DNA from: CAWVWF01 sp963933885
GTDB lineage: Bacteria > Bacteroidota > Bacteroidia > Flavobacteriales_C > GCA-002722245
Direction: 5' to 3'
Assembly: GCA_963933885.1 (NCBI GenBank)
Contig: CAWVWF010000180.1
Location: 1-6,814 of the forward strand
DNA length: 6,814 nt
In this document: in pieces, positions 6,370 through 6,814 of the stretch
Numbering within the stretch: the first letter of the stretch is position 1
Layout: every line of letters begins with the position of its first letter
Program-made: the position numbers and the translations under genes
Notes under the pieces: model-generated
Databases searched by the model: none
Seen by the model: the letters and a program-made list of their open reading frames with translations, nothing else
Told to the model about the DNA's origin: nothing

Positions 6370-6672
6370 TTACTTTGGTGTTGTAAAACGTTTTTTGAAC
6401 GAAGGTCTAATCATTTCGATTAAGAATAGTACGGAGATATGAGAAATAACAGGGATTATCCCCATTAGTAAAACTACTAATGAGCCACCACCTTTGAAGT
6501 TATTAAGGTCTAAAAAATAATAAAATGTATTGAATGAATATAGAATAAATAAAACAAGATTTAGTCTAAAGAAAACTTTACGTTTTGACTTTATAAGTCC
6601 TACAATTATGTAAATTAAAGTAATCCCAAAAAGGAAATACATTAAACTAAATTCTTCGTCTATTGGAAACAT
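6370..6672 (-). CDS. Small membrane protein, three transmembrane segments, unknown function
   Basis: I place the start at ATG 6670-6672, giving 100 residues beginning MFPIDEEFSLMYFLFGITLI. The same frame can be opened upstream at a TTG (6709-6711), but the 13 added residues (starting at that TTG, then KGLHNRCKTLKI) look like leader sequence and the TTG lies almost against the repeat at 6714. Hydrophobic segments are at about 8-27, 35-53 and 62-86. A basic loop (KSKRK, 28-32) lies after the first segment and the C-terminus is strongly basic (RPSFKKRFTTPK); a GGG turn (61-63) precedes the third. No motif identifies a role. It is followed 53 bp later by another membrane protein on the same strand and preceded by the second copy of the repeated promoter-like element. 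Confidence 0.68.
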   Translation of the reverse strand: MFPIDEEFSLMYFLFGITLIYIIVGLIKSKRKVFFRLNLVLFILYSFNTFYYFLDLNNFKGGGSLVVLLMGIIPVISHISVLFLIEMIRPSFKKRFTTPK

Positions 6673-6711
6673 GATTTTTAATGTTTTACAACGATTATGT
6701 AATCCTTTCAA

Positions 6712-6737
6712 CTAAAATACTAAAAAGGAAAGGTGAT
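6712..6737 (-). promoter_or_regulatory. Copy 2 of the repeated promoter-like element upstream of the 100-residue membrane protein
   Basis: Positions 6714-6737 match 4960-4982 (one extra A in the A-run, one T for C). On the minus strand it ends in TATTTTAG (6712-6719), one mismatch from TAnnTTTG, 40-47 bases before the chosen ATG at 6672. Read on the plus strand the same bases give AAGGAAAGGTGATAAATG, which could act as a ribosome site for an ATG at 6740; see the right-edge entry. Confidence 0.38.
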
Positions 6738-6758
6738 AAATGTTTTTAATGGAATTAG

Positions 6759-6814
6759 TTAATCAACTAAAGAGTCTTGCTCTTTACTCATGGCCTCCCA
6801 ACTTATTTGGTATT
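6759..6814 (-). CDS. Possible C-terminal tail of a gene beyond the right edge
   Basis: The minus frame is open from the edge for 17 codons (YQISWEAMSKEQDSLVD) and stops at TAA 6759-6761. The hydrophilic, acidic tail is what a protein end often looks like, and the strand agrees with the seven neighbours. The rival is a plus-strand frame from ATG 6740 (MFLMELVNQLKSLALYSWPP and on to the edge), which has a purine-rich stretch before it. The two exclude each other in practice; 56 bases are too few to decide. No product can be named. Confidence 0.35.
   Translation of the reverse strand, partial: YQISWEAMSKEQDSLVD

Noticed and set aside
6380..6692. Ten-base inverted repeat GTTGTAAAAC (6380-6389) / GTTTTACAAC (6683-6692) around the 100-residue membrane gene
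   Set aside because: One arm is inside the coding sequence, the match does not extend, and several such AT-rich pairs are expected by chance in a window of this size; no target duplication supports an insertion element.
6673..6711. N-terminal extension of the 100-residue membrane protein to a TTG start
   Set aside because: The extension uses TTG, looks like leader sequence, and would leave only 2 bp between the start codon and the repeated promoter-like element; the ATG at 6672 opens directly into a membrane-protein N-terminus.

Overview
The window looks like a low-GC accessory stretch from a member of the Bacteroidota, perhaps of the Cytophagales or Flammeovirgaceae type. This is an inference from several signs: AT-rich DNA, almost no Shine-Dalgarno sequences before the genes, exported proteins whose signal peptides end in ...FSQ or ...TAQ, and a promoter -7 box of the TAnnTTTG type before the one plus-strand gene. 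No rRNA, tRNA, CRISPR array, transposase or integrase is visible.

Layout. Positions 1-600 (minus) hold the N-terminal 200 residues of a GNAT-fold acyl/acetyltransferase that runs off the left edge. Positions 601-956 hold no intact gene, but short minus-strand reading frames there read like a decayed gene remnant. Positions 957-1081 carry two copies, exactly 77 bp apart, of a dyad (TTCCAAA, 19 bp, TTTGGAA). The last arm overlaps the probable promoter of the gene at 1092-2504 (plus). That gene encodes a 470-residue AAA+ ATPase of the archaeal-type COG1672 family (ATPase_2 plus DUF234), with a C-terminal PD-(D/E)xK-like nuclease motif. It is the only convincing plus-strand gene in the window.

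From 2552 to 6672 seven minus-strand genes follow each other. Read in transcription order they are: a 100-residue and a 148-residue multi-pass membrane protein; a 73-residue membrane protein followed 8 bp later by an exported protein with an FG-GAP-like acidic loop; and an exported 520-residue protein that looks like three NTF2/DUF4019-like repeats, followed at 24 and 33 bp by an SRPBCC-fold protein and an 89-residue membrane protein. A possible C-terminal tail of another minus-strand gene touches the right edge. A near-identical 23/24-bp element lies upstream of two of these genes (4960-4982 and 6714-6737) and may be a shared promoter.

How the genes work together is not known. The ATPase looks like a self-contained, possibly self-regulated unit set against the strand of its neighbours. 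The minus-strand block is a run of small, poorly conserved envelope proteins of the kind found in variable genomic islands. No pathway can be reconstructed. The best candidates for something undescribed are the duplicated operator/promoter of the ATPase-nuclease gene and the repeated element before the envelope genes.
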